Assembly: GCF_041053105.1 (NCBI RefSeq)
Contig: NZ_CP163444.1
Span: forward strand, 5,704,001-5,768,000
Reading direction: 5' to 3'
Length of the DNA stretch: 64,000 nucleotides
Origin: Streptomyces sp. R44
GTDB taxonomy: Bacteria > Actinomycetota > Actinomycetes > Streptomycetales > Streptomycetaceae
Numbering within the stretch: the stretch's first letter is position 1; each line of letters opens with the position of its first letter. The notes under the pieces are model-generated. The model did no database searches, was not told the DNA's origin, and saw nothing but the letters and a program-made list of their open reading frames with translations. Both the position numbers and the translations under genes were made by a program. This document shows, piece after piece, positions 23,962 through 33,145 of the stretch.

Positions 23962-24723
23962 TTACAGGACCTTGGACAGGAATGCCTTCGTCCGGTCCTG
24001 CTGCGGGTTCGTCAGCACGTCCCTCGGGTGGCCCGACTCGACCACCACGCCGCCGTCCATGAAGACCAGCGAGTCGCCGACCTCCCGGGCGAATCCCATC
24101 TCGTGGGTGACGACGACCATCGTCATGCCCGACTCGGCCAGGTCGCGCATGACGTCGAGGACGTCACCCACGAGCTCCGGGTCGAGCGCCGAGGTCGGCT
24201 CGTCGAAGAGCATCAGCTTCGGTTCCATCGCCAGAGCACGGGCGATGGCGACACGCTGCTGCTGACCACCGGAGAGCTGCGAGGGGTAGTTCGCCGCCTT
24301 GTCGCCGAGGCCGACCCGGTCGAGCAGGCGCTCGGCCCGCTCGCGCGCCACCGCCTTGGACTCGCCCTTCACCTGGATGGGCGCCTCCATGACGTTGGCC
24401 AGGGCCGTCATGTGGGGGAACAGGTTGAAGCGCTGGAAGACCATGCCGATGTCGCGGCGCTGGAGCGCGACCTCGCTGTCCTTCAGCTCGTACAGCTTGT
24501 CGCCCTTCTGGCGGTAGCCGACCAGCTGGCCGTCGACCGACAGGCGGCCGGCGTTGATCTTCTCCAGGTGGTTGATGCAGCGCAGGAAGGTGGACTTGCC
24601 GGAACCGGACGGGCCGATCAGGCAGAACACCTCGCCGTTCTGCACCTCCAGGTCGATGCCGCGGAGGATGTGCGCGGCGCCGTAGGACTTGTGGACGCCC
24701 TCGGCCTTCACCATGGCAGTCAC
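23962..24723 (-). CDS. Polar amino-acid ABC transporter, ATP-binding protein
   Basis: A 253-residue ABC ATPase of the GlnQ/GluA type that powers amino-acid uptake. Walker A is GPSGSGKST (about residue 37), the signature is LSGGQQQR, Walker B is [14 protein letters not shown], and the H-loop is VVVTHEMG. The [22 protein letters not shown] insert is typical of the glutamate-type group. The GTG at 24723 overlaps the permease stop (GTGA); an ATG three codons later is also possible. It is the last gene of a binding protein-permease-ATPase operon. Confidence 0.93.
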   Translation of the reverse strand: MTAMVKAEGVHKSYGAAHILRGIDLEVQNGEVFCLIGPSGSGKSTFLRCINHLEKINAGRLSVDGQLVGYRQKGDKLYELKDSEVALQRRDIGMVFQRFNLFPHMTALANVMEAPIQVKGESKAVARERAERLLDRVGLGDKAANYPSQLSGGQQQRVAIARALAMEPKLMLFDEPTSALDPELVGDVLDVMRDLAESGMTMVVVTHEMGFAREVGDSLVFMDGGVVVESGHPRDVLTNPQQDRTKAFLSKVL

Positions 24724-25661
24724 TTGGCCACCGCCTTGCGGTTCGTGAGGGAGGAGAGGTTCGCCTTGACCTTCTGCCACGGCGTCGGGGGCAGCGACCG
24801 CAGCGAGCCCTTCGCGTAGTGCCTCTCCAGGTAGAACTGGCCGATGCTGAAGATCGTCGTCAGGACCAGGTACCAGATCGAGGCGACGAAGAACATCTCC
24901 ATCACCGCGAACGAGGTCGAGGCGATGTCCTGGGCGGCCCGCAGCAGGTCCGGGTACTGGACGGCGACGACGAGCGACGAGGTCTTCAGCATGTTGATGA
25001 ACTCGTTGCCGGTCGGCGGGATGATCACCCGCATCGACTGCGGCAGGATCACCCGGCGCATCGTCCTGCCCTGCGACATGCCGAGGGCGTGCGCGGCCTC
25101 GGTCTGGCCCTCGTCGACCGACTGGATGCCGGCCCGGACGATCTCCGCCATGTACGCGCCCTCGTTCAGGCCGAGGCCCAGGAGGGCGGCCAGGAACGGG
25201 GTCATGACGTCGGTCATCTCGTCCTTGTAGAACCCGATGTTGAACACCGGGAAGATCAGGGCGAGGGAGAACCAGATGAGCAGCTGGACGTAGACCGGGG
25301 TGCCCCGGAAGATCCAGATGTAGAGCCAGGCGACCGCGTTGGTCACCGGGTTCTTGGAGAGGCGCATGATCGCGAAGACGATGCCGAGCACGAGGCCCAG
25401 CGCCATCGAGGCCACGCTGATCAGGACGGTGTGCCACAGGCCCGAGAGGATGCTCGGGTCGAAGAGCTTCTCCGGCACGGTCGCCCAGCGCACGTTGCCC
25501 TGGGCGAAGGCGTAGCCGAGGAGGCCGAGGAGGGCGGCGACCACGAACGCCGCCACCCAGCGGCCGTAGTGGCGAACCGGGATGGCCTTGATCGCCTCCG
25601 GCGGGGTCCCCGCCGGGGCGGGTCCCGCCCCGGCCGGGACCTTGTCGATCTTGTCAGTCAC
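24720..25661 (-). CDS. Polar amino-acid ABC transporter, permease (HisM/GlnP type)
   Basis: A 313-residue membrane subunit. A cytoplasmic N-terminal tail of about 35 residues, rich in Ala and Pro, precedes five or six membrane helices. The EAA loop that docks the ATPase reads [21 protein letters not shown] (about residues 185-205). Only one permease gene is present, so the channel may be a homodimer. The start is the GTG at 25661, and the stop overlaps the ATPase start. Confidence 0.93.
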   Translation of the reverse strand: MTDKIDKVPAGAGPAPAGTPPEAIKAIPVRHYGRWVAAFVVAALLGLLGYAFAQGNVRWATVPEKLFDPSILSGLWHTVLISVASMALGLVLGIVFAIMRLSKNPVTNAVAWLYIWIFRGTPVYVQLLIWFSLALIFPVFNIGFYKDEMTDVMTPFLAALLGLGLNEGAYMAEIVRAGIQSVDEGQTEAAHALGMSQGRTMRRVILPQSMRVIIPPTGNEFINMLKTSSLVVAVQYPDLLRAAQDIASTSFAVMEMFFVASIWYLVLTTIFSIGQFYLERHYAKGSLRSLPPTPWQKVKANLSSLTNRKAVAK

Positions 25662-25712
25662 TGCGACTGCCCTTCAGTGGTGCGAGGGGAGGGGTGAGGA
25701 AGGGGCAGAAGG

Positions 25713-26684
25713 TCAGGAACCGCCGTTGATCTTGGACGCGGTGACGGCGCCGTCCCCGGCGTTCCACTTGTCGAGCGCGGCCTTGTACGAGCCGTCCTTG
25801 ATGGCCGCGTCCAGGGCCGCCGCGAGCGCGTCCCGCAGCTGCGTGTTCTTCTTGTCGACCGCGATGCCGAAGAGGCCCGCGTCCGTCTTGTTGGCGATCG
25901 CCTCGAAGTCGTTGCCGCCACCGGCCGTCTGGGCGATGTAGGCGGCGACCGGCGAGTCGTTCAGGTCGGCCACGGCGCCGCCCGCCTTGACGCGGGTCTG
26001 GGCCTCGGCGTCGGTCGGGTAGGACTCGAAGGTCAGCTTCGGCTTGCCGTCCTTCTCGCACTTGGCGGCCTGGTCCTTGGCGGCCTGCTCGTACGTGGTG
26101 CCGCGCTGCACGGCCAGCTTCTTGCCGCACAGGTCGTCCAGCGACTTGATGTTCTCCGGGTTGCCCTTCTTCACCAGGATGCCGGTGGAGGCGGAGAAGT
26201 AGTCGACGAAGTCGACGCCGGCGCCGGTCTTGTTGCCCTTGTCGTCCAGGCCCTGCTCGCGGGCCTTGGTGTCCGTCATCGAGGACATGACGACGTTGGT
26301 GCGACCGGTCGTGAGGGAGGTCAGGAGCGTGTCGAAGGTGCCGCTCTCGAACTGGAACGTCACACCGAGCTGCTTGGCCAGGGCGGCCGCGATGTCGGGG
26401 TCGACACCGACGATCTCGGAGCCCTTCTTGAACTCCATCGGGGCGTACGTGGCGTCCGTGCCGACCTTGATGACGCCCGACTTCTGGATGTCGGCCGGGA
26501 GCTTCGAGAAGAGCGGGGCCTTGCTCGCGGCGGCGGAGCCGGTCTCCTTGGTGGAGCCACCGCTCTCGGTCTGGTCGCCACAGGCGGTCAGCAGCATCGA
26601 GCCGGCGACCGCGATGGCGGCGACCGCGGCAAGACGGGAAGTGCGGGTCTTGGCGGTCGTACAGCGCGTGGAGCGTGCGGTCAT
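25713..26684 (-). CDS. Amino-acid ABC transporter substrate-binding lipoprotein
   Basis: A 323-residue periplasmic-binding-protein type 2 lipoprotein. The lipobox MLLTACG places the lipidated cysteine near residue 35, after a basic signal sequence. The SBP_bac_3 fold follows, with VGVDPDIAAALAKQLGV and a GGAVADLNDSPVAAY hinge segment. It delivers polar amino acids, perhaps glutamate, to the permease. GGAGGA precedes the ATG at 26684. A bulged hairpin at 25667-25708 between this gene and the permease may lower downstream expression, which fits the excess of binding protein usual in such operons. Confidence 0.92.
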   Translation of the reverse strand: MTARSTRCTTAKTRTSRLAAVAAIAVAGSMLLTACGDQTESGGSTKETGSAAASKAPLFSKLPADIQKSGVIKVGTDATYAPMEFKKGSEIVGVDPDIAAALAKQLGVTFQFESGTFDTLLTSLTTGRTNVVMSSMTDTKAREQGLDDKGNKTGAGVDFVDYFSASTGILVKKGNPENIKSLDDLCGKKLAVQRGTTYEQAAKDQAAKCEKDGKPKLTFESYPTDAEAQTRVKAGGAVADLNDSPVAAYIAQTAGGGNDFEAIANKTDAGLFGIAVDKKNTQLRDALAAALDAAIKDGSYKAALDKWNAGDGAVTASKINGGS

Positions 26685-27219
26685 GGTCGGGTTCCTCCGG
26701 CGTGTGAGGGAGCTGCCAGGTGTCGCGTACGTCTCTTCGAGTGTCGCGACCTCGTGTGATTACGGCATCTTGCCATTCGGACTGCCACAAACCGACGGCC
26801 TCGGATGTCAAAATCGGATAACGGGTGACCCCGAAATCGCGACAGGCCGGTACATCAGGGCCGGATCTTCTGCGGAATCCCTTCCCCTTCACCGAAAAAT
26901 CTGCTGTTCATCTCGCCATTCGGACGAGTGGAAGGCCGCCAATCGGGTACGGAGACCATCTATCGGGACATCGGGTGACGTGTCGTTCTCCGTCCACCTC
27001 CGGATGCGCTCGGTATGAGTCGCGTCACCGAACGGATATGGACTCGTCTGCGGTGCCGTCCGTCCGGTAAGAAGGATCCTTACACCCCTCATCCGGGGCT
27101 CAGGGCGCGTTGTGCGGCGCGCCCGCGCGGCTGCCAGACACGGCGGCCGCGGGACCCGCCCACCGCTCCACACCAGGAGCGGCCAACCCTCAAATGAAGC
27201 AGACTCAAGGGGTCACCCA
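26685..27219. other. 535-bp divergent intergenic region between the ABC operon and malic enzyme
   Basis: No gene is supported here. The region is AT-richer than its flanks and should hold promoters for both sides. A TTGACA hexamer on the minus strand (26811-26806) could be a -35 element for the transporter, but no good -10 is spaced correctly. A 10-bp palindrome AAGGATCCTT (27072-27081) sits within GTAAG/CTTAC and could be an operator for the malic enzyme gene. Confidence 0.4.
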
Positions 27220-28428
27220 ATGGCAGCGGAAATCGTCAATCCTCACAACGACAGTGGCACGGAAGCTCCCGAGGAGCCCTTCGATCCCGTCTTCGCCCTT
27301 CACCGCGGCGGCAAGATGGCCGTGCAGGCCACCGTCCCCGTCCGGAACAAGGACGACCTGTCCCTCGCGTACACGCCCGGCGTCGCCAAGGTGTGCACCG
27401 CGATCGCCGAGCAGCCCGAGCTGGTCAACGACTACACCTGGAAGTCCCAGGTCGTGGCCGTCGTGACCGACGGCACCGCGGTGCTCGGCCTCGGCGACAT
27501 CGGCCCGGAGGCCTCCCTCCCGGTCATGGAGGGGAAGGCGATCCTCTTCAAGCAGTTCGGCGGCGTGGACGCGGTCCCGATCGCCCTCGCCACCACCGAC
27601 ACCGACGAGATCGTCGAGACCGTCGTCCGCCTCGCCCCGTCCTTCGGCGGAGTGAACCTGGAGGACATCTCGGCCCCGCGGTGCTTCGAGATCGAGCGCA
27701 AGCTCCAGGAGCGCCTCGACATCCCGGTCTTCCACGACGACCAGCACGGCACCGCCATCGTCACCCTCGCGGCCCTGCGCAACGCGGCGAAGCTGACCGG
27801 CCGGACCCTCGGCGACCTGCGCGGTGTCATCTCCGGCGCCGGCGCGGCCGGTGTGGCCATCGCCAAGTTCCTCCTGGAGGCCGGCCTCGGCGACGTCGCC
27901 GTCGCCGACCGCAAGGGCATCGTCAGCCGCGACCGCGAGGACCTCACGGACGTCAAGCGCGAGCTCGCCGAGCTCACCAACAAGGCGGGCCTCAGCGGCT
28001 CCCTGGAGAGCGCCCTGGCCGGCGCGGACGTCTTCATCGGCGTCTCCGGCGGTACGGTCCCCGAGGCGGCCGTCGCCTCCATGGCCCCGAACGCCTTCGT
28101 GTTCGCCATGGCCAACCCGAACCCCGAGGTCCACCCCGACGTCGCGCACAAGTACGCGGCCGTCGTGGCGACCGGCCGTTCGGACTACCCGAACCAGATC
28201 AACAACGTCCTCGCGTTCCCCGGCATCTTCGCCGGCGCGCTCCAGGTCCGGGCCTCCCGGATCACCGAGGGCATGAAGATCGCCGCGGCCAACGCCATCG
28301 CCGACGTCGTCGGTGACCAGCTCGCCGCCGACTGCGTGATCCCGTCGCCGTTCGACGAGCGGGTCGCCCCGGCCGTCGCGGCCGCGGTCGCCGCCGCCGC
28401 CCGCGCCGAGGGCGTCGCGCGTCGCTGA
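27220..28428 (+). CDS. NADP-dependent malic enzyme
   Basis: A 402-residue short-form malic enzyme that converts malate to pyruvate and CO2 while reducing NAD(P)+. The catalytic tyrosine lies in LAYTPGVAKVC (about residue 48), the lysine and metal site in VVTDGTAVLGLGDIGPEASLPVMEGKA, the metal ligands in FHDDQHGTA, and the Rossmann motif GAGAAGVAIAKF near residue 205. It lacks the phosphotransacetylase domain of MaeB. The ATG at 27220 has AAGGGG eight bases upstream. It links the TCA cycle to pyruvate and NADPH supply for lipids and secondary metabolites. Confidence 0.94.
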   Translation: MAAEIVNPHNDSGTEAPEEPFDPVFALHRGGKMAVQATVPVRNKDDLSLAYTPGVAKVCTAIAEQPELVNDYTWKSQVVAVVTDGTAVLGLGDIGPEASLPVMEGKAILFKQFGGVDAVPIALATTDTDEIVETVVRLAPSFGGVNLEDISAPRCFEIERKLQERLDIPVFHDDQHGTAIVTLAALRNAAKLTGRTLGDLRGVISGAGAAGVAIAKFLLEAGLGDVAVADRKGIVSRDREDLTDVKRELAELTNKAGLSGSLESALAGADVFIGVSGGTVPEAAVASMAPNAFVFAMANPNPEVHPDVAHKYAAVVATGRSDYPNQINNVLAFPGIFAGALQVRASRITEGMKIAAANAIADVVGDQLAADCVIPSPFDERVAPAVAAAVAAAARAEGVARR

Positions 28429-28438
28429 CGCGCTTCAG

Positions 28439-28495
28439 GTACGCCGCAGGGCCCTGCTCCCGTCCGAGAGGACGGGACGGGGCCCTTCGGCGTAC
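28439..28495 (+). terminator. Long imperfect terminator hairpin after malic enzyme
   Basis: Outer arms GTACGCCG / CGGCGTAC, middle arms GGGCCC / GGGCCC and inner arms CCCGTCC-GAGA-GGACGGG stack into one long hairpin starting 11 nt after the stop. Confidence 0.8.
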
Positions 28496-28630
28496 GGAGG
28501 TGCCGCACGCATGCGCCGTACGGGTGAGGCCCATGGGCGTACGGGGGCGGGCGCGGCGGTACGCGGTGGGGCGCGCGTCACAGTGAGGTGCGGTTCCGTC
28601 ACGCACCCGCGGGCACCTAGTGTCGGGGCC

Positions 28631-29596
28631 ATGTTCGCTGCCTACGCTGCCCGAATCGACCGCGACCAGCCCCTGAACGGCCTCGAATTGGGCGAACGCC
28701 CCGAGCCCGAGGCGCGTCCCGGCTGGACCACCGTCACCGTCAAGGCCGCCTCGCTCAACCACCACGACCTGTGGTCGCTGCGCGGGGTCGGGCTGCCCGA
28801 GGAGAAGCTGCCGATGATCCTCGGCTGCGACGCCGCCGGCATCGACGAGGACGGCAACGAGGTCGTCCTGCACTCCGTCATCGGCCAGACGGGGCACGGC
28901 GTGGGGCCGAACGAGCCCCGCTCCATCCTCACCGAGCGCTACCAGGGCACCTTCGCCGAGCGGGTGAGCGTCCCCTCCTGGAACGTGCTGCCCAAGCCGA
29001 AGGAGCTGTCCTTCGAGGAGGCCGCCTGCCTCCCCACCGCCTGGCTGACCGCGTACCGCATGCTTTTCACCAACGCCGGCGTACGGCCCGGGGACTCCGT
29101 GCTCGTGCAGGGCGCGGGCGGCGGCGTCGCCACCGCCGCGATCGCCCTCGGCAAGGCGGCCGGCCTGCGGGTCTTCGCCACCAGCCGCGACGAGGCCAAG
29201 CGCAAGCGGGCCGTCGAGCTCGGCGCCGTCGAGGCGTACGAGCCGGGGGCGCGGCTCCCGCAGCGGGTGGACGCCGTCATCGAGACCGTCGGCGCCGCCA
29301 CCTGGTCGCACTCGGTCAAGTCGCTGCGGCCCGGCGGCACGCTCGTCATCTCGGGCGCCACGAGCGGCGACCGGCCCTCGCACGCCGAGCTGACCCGGAT
29401 CTTCTTCCTGGAGCTGAAGGTCGTCGGCTCGACGATGGGCTCCAAGGACGAGCTGGAGGACCTGCTGTCGTTCTGCGCGGCGACGGGCCTGCGGCCGGTG
29501 ATCGACGAGGTCCTGCCGCTGGACCGGGCGCGCGAGGGCTTCCAGAAGATGGCCTCCGGCGAGCTCTTCGGAAAGATCGTTCTGAAGACCTCGTGA
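28631..29596 (+). CDS. Zinc-type alcohol dehydrogenase-like / quinone oxidoreductase family protein
   Basis: A 321-residue medium-chain dehydrogenase/reductase. The GroES-like N-terminal domain includes KAASLNHHDLWSLRG and LGCDAAGI; the Rossmann domain starts at VLVQGAGGGVATAAIALGKAAG (about residue 158). The catalytic and structural zinc cysteines of true alcohol dehydrogenases are absent, so it is most likely an NADPH:quinone- or enone-type reductase. The ATG at 28631 begins the family homology. It is monocistronic as far as can be seen. Confidence 0.87.
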   Translation: MFAAYAARIDRDQPLNGLELGERPEPEARPGWTTVTVKAASLNHHDLWSLRGVGLPEEKLPMILGCDAAGIDEDGNEVVLHSVIGQTGHGVGPNEPRSILTERYQGTFAERVSVPSWNVLPKPKELSFEEAACLPTAWLTAYRMLFTNAGVRPGDSVLVQGAGGGVATAAIALGKAAGLRVFATSRDEAKRKRAVELGAVEAYEPGARLPQRVDAVIETVGAATWSHSVKSLRPGGTLVISGATSGDRPSHAELTRIFFLELKVVGSTMGSKDELEDLLSFCAATGLRPVIDEVLPLDRAREGFQKMASGELFGKIVLKTS

Positions 29597-29609
29597 CGAA
29601 CCCTTGATA

Positions 29610-29625
29610 CAGGTCGGTCGACCTG
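29610..29625. promoter_or_regulatory. Palindrome upstream of the GH5 gene
   Basis: CAGGTC-GGTC-GACCTG has perfect 6-bp arms around GGTC, 74-89 bp before the GH5 start and 14 bp after the dehydrogenase stop. It is a candidate operator for the glycosidase. Confidence 0.35.
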
Positions 29626-29698
29626 ATGGGATCTCCGGCACGCGAAACGTGAACATCGCTCACCTTGTCGTGTCACCCTGTCGTGCCGGAGGTCCACC

Positions 29699-31081
29699 TT
29701 GTTGCGCACCACCCTCGCGGCGACCGTCGTCGTCGCCTCGCTGCTCGCCCCGACCACCGCCAGGGCGGAGACCGGCGCCCCGGCCGGTGGCGACGGGATC
29801 CCCGCTCTCACCGACGCGCGCGGCCGGGTCCTCACCCTGCGCGGCTGGAACGTCGGGGACAAGGCCCACAGCGGCGACACCGCCCTCTCCTCGATCACCG
29901 AGAAACACTTCCGCGACATGCGGGCCAAGGGCTACAACACGGCCCGGCTCCTGGTCTTCTGGGACGACCTGGAACCCCGGCCCGGCCAGTACAGCCAGAC
30001 GTACCTCCGCAAGATCGAACGGGTCCTGGACTGGGCCGCGAAGTACGACGTCAAGGTCGTCCTCGACGCCCACCAGGACGTCTTCGGGCCCGCGTTCGGC
30101 CACCGGGGCGTACCCGCCTGGGCCACCAGGACCGACGGGCTGCCCTTCACCCCGCACCCCGACGACTGGTTCTCCGAGTACTTCGAGCCCGCCGTCCAGC
30201 GCGCCTTCACCCACCTGTACGAGGACGAGGACCTGCGGCGCGCCCAGGCCCGCATGTGGCGGGTGCTCGCCGACCGCTTCGAGGACCACCCGGCCGTCCT
30301 CGGCTACGACCTGATCAACGAGCCGATGGGCGAGCTGCGCGAGGGCGAGGACCTGGCCACGGCCGCCCGGCGCATCGAACGGGACCAGATCACCCCCCTG
30401 TACAACCGCCTTGCGGACGCCATCCGTTCGGTCGACGAGGACGGGTGGGTCTTCGTCGAGCCGACCCCGATCGTCGGCGAGGGCGTGCCCACCGGTCTGG
30501 GGAAGGTCGACGACCCGAAGGTGGTCTACGCCCCGCACTTCTACAACAGCACGATGGAGGCGGGCGGCGACTACGACCCGTCGGCCGGCTGGATCGAGAA
30601 CTACGAGGCGGCGGTCACCCTGTACCCCAAGGAGTACAAGGTGCCCGTGGTCGTGGGGGAGTGGGGTCCGCTCAACAACTCCCTCCCGAACATGAACCGC
30701 TTCTACCGCGAGGCCATGGCCTCCCTCGGCCGCTACGGCTCCGGCTGGACCGGCTGGGAGTGGTGCTACGGCGGCGGCTACTGCGCGGTGGACGCCGACG
30801 GGGCCTTCCGCACGAACAAGGAGCTGACCGCCGAGCCGTACGCGGAGGCGGTCGCCGGCACGGTCCGCTCCACCTCGTACGACCCGGGAGCCGGGGTCTA
30901 CCGCCTGTCGTACGACGCGGCCGGCCGGCGCGGCTCCCGCGTCACCGAGCTCTCCCTGCCGCCCGGCGACTGGCGGGTGACGGCCCGCGGCGGCGCGCTC
31001 GTCTTCCGCAAGGACCGTGGCAGGGCCTGGATCCTCGCGACCCCGAACACCCGGGTGACGGTCACGGCGACACGGGGCTGA
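29699..31081 (+). CDS. Secreted endoglycoceramidase-like glycoside hydrolase family 5
   Basis: A 460-residue exported GH5 enzyme. Residues 1-23 are a signal peptide ending in ARA. The barrel has the acid/base E208 in LINEP and the nucleophile E321 in VVVGEWG, with VVLDAHQDVFG between. The LRGWNVGDKAH opening and the order of motifs fit endoglycosylceramidases, which release intact oligosaccharide from glycosphingolipids. A C-terminal beta-sandwich of about 80 residues follows. The TTG at 29699 has GGAGG six bases upstream. Steryl-glucosidase activity is an alternative. Confidence 0.87.
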   Translation: MLRTTLAATVVVASLLAPTTARAETGAPAGGDGIPALTDARGRVLTLRGWNVGDKAHSGDTALSSITEKHFRDMRAKGYNTARLLVFWDDLEPRPGQYSQTYLRKIERVLDWAAKYDVKVVLDAHQDVFGPAFGHRGVPAWATRTDGLPFTPHPDDWFSEYFEPAVQRAFTHLYEDEDLRRAQARMWRVLADRFEDHPAVLGYDLINEPMGELREGEDLATAARRIERDQITPLYNRLADAIRSVDEDGWVFVEPTPIVGEGVPTGLGKVDDPKVVYAPHFYNSTMEAGGDYDPSAGWIENYEAAVTLYPKEYKVPVVVGEWGPLNNSLPNMNRFYREAMASLGRYGSGWTGWEWCYGGGYCAVDADGAFRTNKELTAEPYAEAVAGTVRSTSYDPGAGVYRLSYDAAGRRGSRVTELSLPPGDWRVTARGGALVFRKDRGRAWILATPNTRVTVTATRG

Positions 31082-31123
31082 CGACCACGCTGCCGGCCCG
31101 GCCCTCGACCGGGCGCTGGGCTC

Positions 31124-31161
31124 GGTCCGGCTGGTCCGGCTGGTCCGGCCTGGGCCGGACC
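31124..31161. repeat. Three 9-bp direct repeats ending in a terminator-like hairpin
   Basis: GGTCCGGCT, GGTCCGGCT and GGTCCGGCC follow in tandem. The last copy pairs perfectly with GGCCGGACC (31153-31161) across a 2-nt gap, forming a 9-bp hairpin between the GH5 gene and the convergent PadR gene. Confidence 0.75.
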
Positions 31162-31172
31162 GGGCCGCTCCG

Positions 31173-32117
31173 TCAGGGCTTTCTCTCCGGGTTCAGCAGG
31201 GACGTGATGCGGACGGCCGCCGTCGACAGGTGGCGGCGGGTCTCCGTCAGCTGCTCCTGGGTCACCCCGTGGTCCCGGGCCGCGTCACGGATCTCGTCGC
31301 GGAAGCGGTCCAGGAGCCGGTCCAGGTCGCGGGCCGGTTCGCCCGTGCCCGCCGTGTCCCGCGCCCACTCCGGCGCTTCCTCGGCGAGGGTCTCGCCGGA
31401 GAGGGCCTCGTCGGAGAGGGCCTCACCGGAAGGGGTCTTCGTGAACTTCGGCTCCGGCGAGGCGGCCTTCGGGTGGGTCGTGCCCGCCACCAGGTCGCCG
31501 AGCTGGGCCGTGATGCCCGAGATCCCCTCCCAGACCCCCTTGGGCCAGTCGCCCCGCGAGAACCGGTCCTGGACCTCCTCCTGCACCTGCTGGGCGATCC
31601 GCTGGAGCTCCTTCGCCTGGCGCCGCGCCGAGCGGGCCTCCTCGCGGGCCTCGCGGGCCTGCTGCTTCCACTCCTGCTTGAAGCGGCGCATCTCCTCCTT
31701 GGCCTCGGCGAACGAGGGGGGTTCCATCGTGCGACTCTGTCCCGCGGCCGCGCGCATCTCGCTGCGGACCCGGCCGGCCGCCCCGCGCACGTCGTCGCGG
31801 ATCTCCGCCGCCAGCTCCGAGACCGATTCGCGGATCTCCCGCTCCAGGTCGTCCAGTTCGGCGCCGCGCCCGGCCAGCTCGGCGCGGCCGGCGTCGGTGA
31901 TCGAGTAGACCTTGCGGCCCCCTTCGCTGGCGTGGGTGACGAGGCCCTCGGCCTCCAGCTTGGCGAGGCGCGGGTAGACCGTGCCCGCCGAGGGGGCGTA
32001 CAGCCCCTGGAAGCGCTCCTCCAGGAGCCTGATCACCTCGTACCCGTGGCGCGGGGCCTCGTCGAGCAGCTTGAGGAGGTACAGGCGGAGGCGTCCGTGG
32101 GCGAAGACGGGCGGCAT
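31173..32117 (-). CDS. PadR family regulator with long coiled-coil extension
   Basis: A 314-residue regulator, much longer than the usual 110-180. The PadR winged helix occupies residues 1-75 (LRLYLLKLLDEAPRHGYEVIRLLEERF). Residues 80-180 are a highly charged predicted coiled coil (EIRESVSELAAEIRDDVRG, EEMRRFKQEWKQQAREAREEA), followed by a disordered acidic stretch and a final helix. The ATG at 32117 lies 1 nt after the stop of the DUF4097 gene, so the two genes are coupled. It probably represses the operon through the TATCG/CGATA array upstream. Confidence 0.88.
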   Translation of the reverse strand: MPPVFAHGRLRLYLLKLLDEAPRHGYEVIRLLEERFQGLYAPSAGTVYPRLAKLEAEGLVTHASEGGRKVYSITDAGRAELAGRGAELDDLEREIRESVSELAAEIRDDVRGAAGRVRSEMRAAAGQSRTMEPPSFAEAKEEMRRFKQEWKQQAREAREEARSARRQAKELQRIAQQVQEEVQDRFSRGDWPKGVWEGISGITAQLGDLVAGTTHPKAASPEPKFTKTPSGEALSDEALSGETLAEEAPEWARDTAGTGEPARDLDRLLDRFRDEIRDAARDHGVTQEQLTETRRHLSTAAVRITSLLNPERKP

Positions 32118-32118
32118 G

Positions 32119-32994
32119 TCAGAGCACCTTTCCGGTCGAGGAGGCGGCCGCCGAGGGGGCGGCTTCGCCGTCCTCCTCGGGCTCGGGGCGGCGGAGCAGG
32201 GCGATGGAGCCGGAGACGGTCGTCGCCTTGAGGGTGCCCCGGCCCGAACCGAGCGTGCCCGTGATGGACTTGGCGCCCCACTGACCTCCCACCCGCAGGT
32301 CCTCGAAGGCGTTCGACACGGCGCCGCTCGTGGTGCTCGCCTCGACCCGGGCGTCGGCCGGGTGCGGGAGCCGGATGGCGACCTCGCCGGAGACGCTGGT
32401 GAGCCGGATGTCGGCGGGCGGCCCGTCGAGCCGGGCCGGATCGAGGTCGATGACCATGTCGCCGCTGACCGTGTCGGCCTTCACGGAGGAGCCCGCGCCC
32501 TCGATCACCGTCACATCGCCGGTCACGGAGTTGACGCGCAGCGCGCCGGTGACCGACTGGGCCTCCAGGCTGCCCGAGACGCTCTCGGCGCGGACCGGGC
32601 CGGAGAGCCCGAGGAGCGTGGTGTCGCCGGTCACGCCGCGCACCTCCGTACGCCCTCTGATCCCCGTGACGACCGCCTCGGCGCCGACCACGCCCACCTC
32701 GACGTCGACGCCCGCGGGGACGGCGACGGAGACCACCGCCCGGCGCCGGTACTCCCTGCGCTCGAACCACTTGAGGATGCTCTTCCAGTGCAGGTCCTCG
32801 TAGGTCACGGTCAGCGTGGAGCCGTCCTGCGTCACGATCAGCGGCGGACCCTCGATCTCGGAGATCTCCACCCGGGCGGAACTCTCGTCCGTCCCCACCA
32901 CGTTCACCGTGCCATTGACGATGCGGACCTGCAGCAGCGTCACGGGGTCGGCCGGAGCCAGCTTAGTCGGCTCGGTGACGGACCACTCTGTCAT
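32119..32994 (-). CDS. DUF4097 family beta-strand repeat protein
   Basis: A 291-residue protein built of short repeated beta segments such as VRAESVSGSLEAQSVTGALRVNSVTGDVTVIEG, typical of DUF4097 adhesin-like beta solenoids. No signal peptide or membrane helix is present, so it is probably cytoplasmic. Genes of this type are often paired with PadR regulators in Streptomyces, and the product may modulate or sense for that regulator (inference). The ATG at 32994 has GGGAGGT upstream; an in-frame start eight codons earlier overlaps that site. Confidence 0.85.
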   Translation of the reverse strand: MTEWSVTEPTKLAPADPVTLLQVRIVNGTVNVVGTDESSARVEISEIEGPPLIVTQDGSTLTVTYEDLHWKSILKWFERREYRRRAVVSVAVPAGVDVEVGVVGAEAVVTGIRGRTEVRGVTGDTTLLGLSGPVRAESVSGSLEAQSVTGALRVNSVTGDVTVIEGAGSSVKADTVSGDMVIDLDPARLDGPPADIRLTSVSGEVAIRLPHPADARVEASTTSGAVSNAFEDLRVGGQWGAKSITGTLGSGRGTLKATTVSGSIALLRRPEPEEDGEAAPSAAASSTGKVL

Positions 32995-33024
32995 GGTGCT
33001 GACCTCCCGTATCGGCAACGCAAC

Positions 33025-33056
33025 ATATCGTGTTTCTCGATAGACACGATATATCG
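33025..33056. promoter_or_regulatory. PadR operator: nested TATCG/CGATA half-sites
   Basis: Perfect 9-bp arms ATATCGTGT (33025-33033) and ACACGATAT (33044-33052) flank a 10-bp spacer. Within and beside them TATCG or CGATA occurs four times (33026, 33038, 33048 and 33052). The cluster lies 31-62 bp upstream of the DUF4097 start, over the likely promoter, and is a strong candidate for the autoregulatory PadR site. Confidence 0.65.
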
Positions 33057-33145
33057 CGGTCCGGCGAAGTCAACCCTGACTCATCCCTGACAGGGGTGGG
33101 GGTAATACGCCTCATATGCGGACAAATTGGCCTAGCGTAGGGCCC

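Noticed and set aside
26806..26811. TTGACA as -35 of the amino-acid ABC operon
   Set aside because: No plausible -10 at 16-19 bp; the nearest TAnnnT-like hexamer is about 34 bp away.
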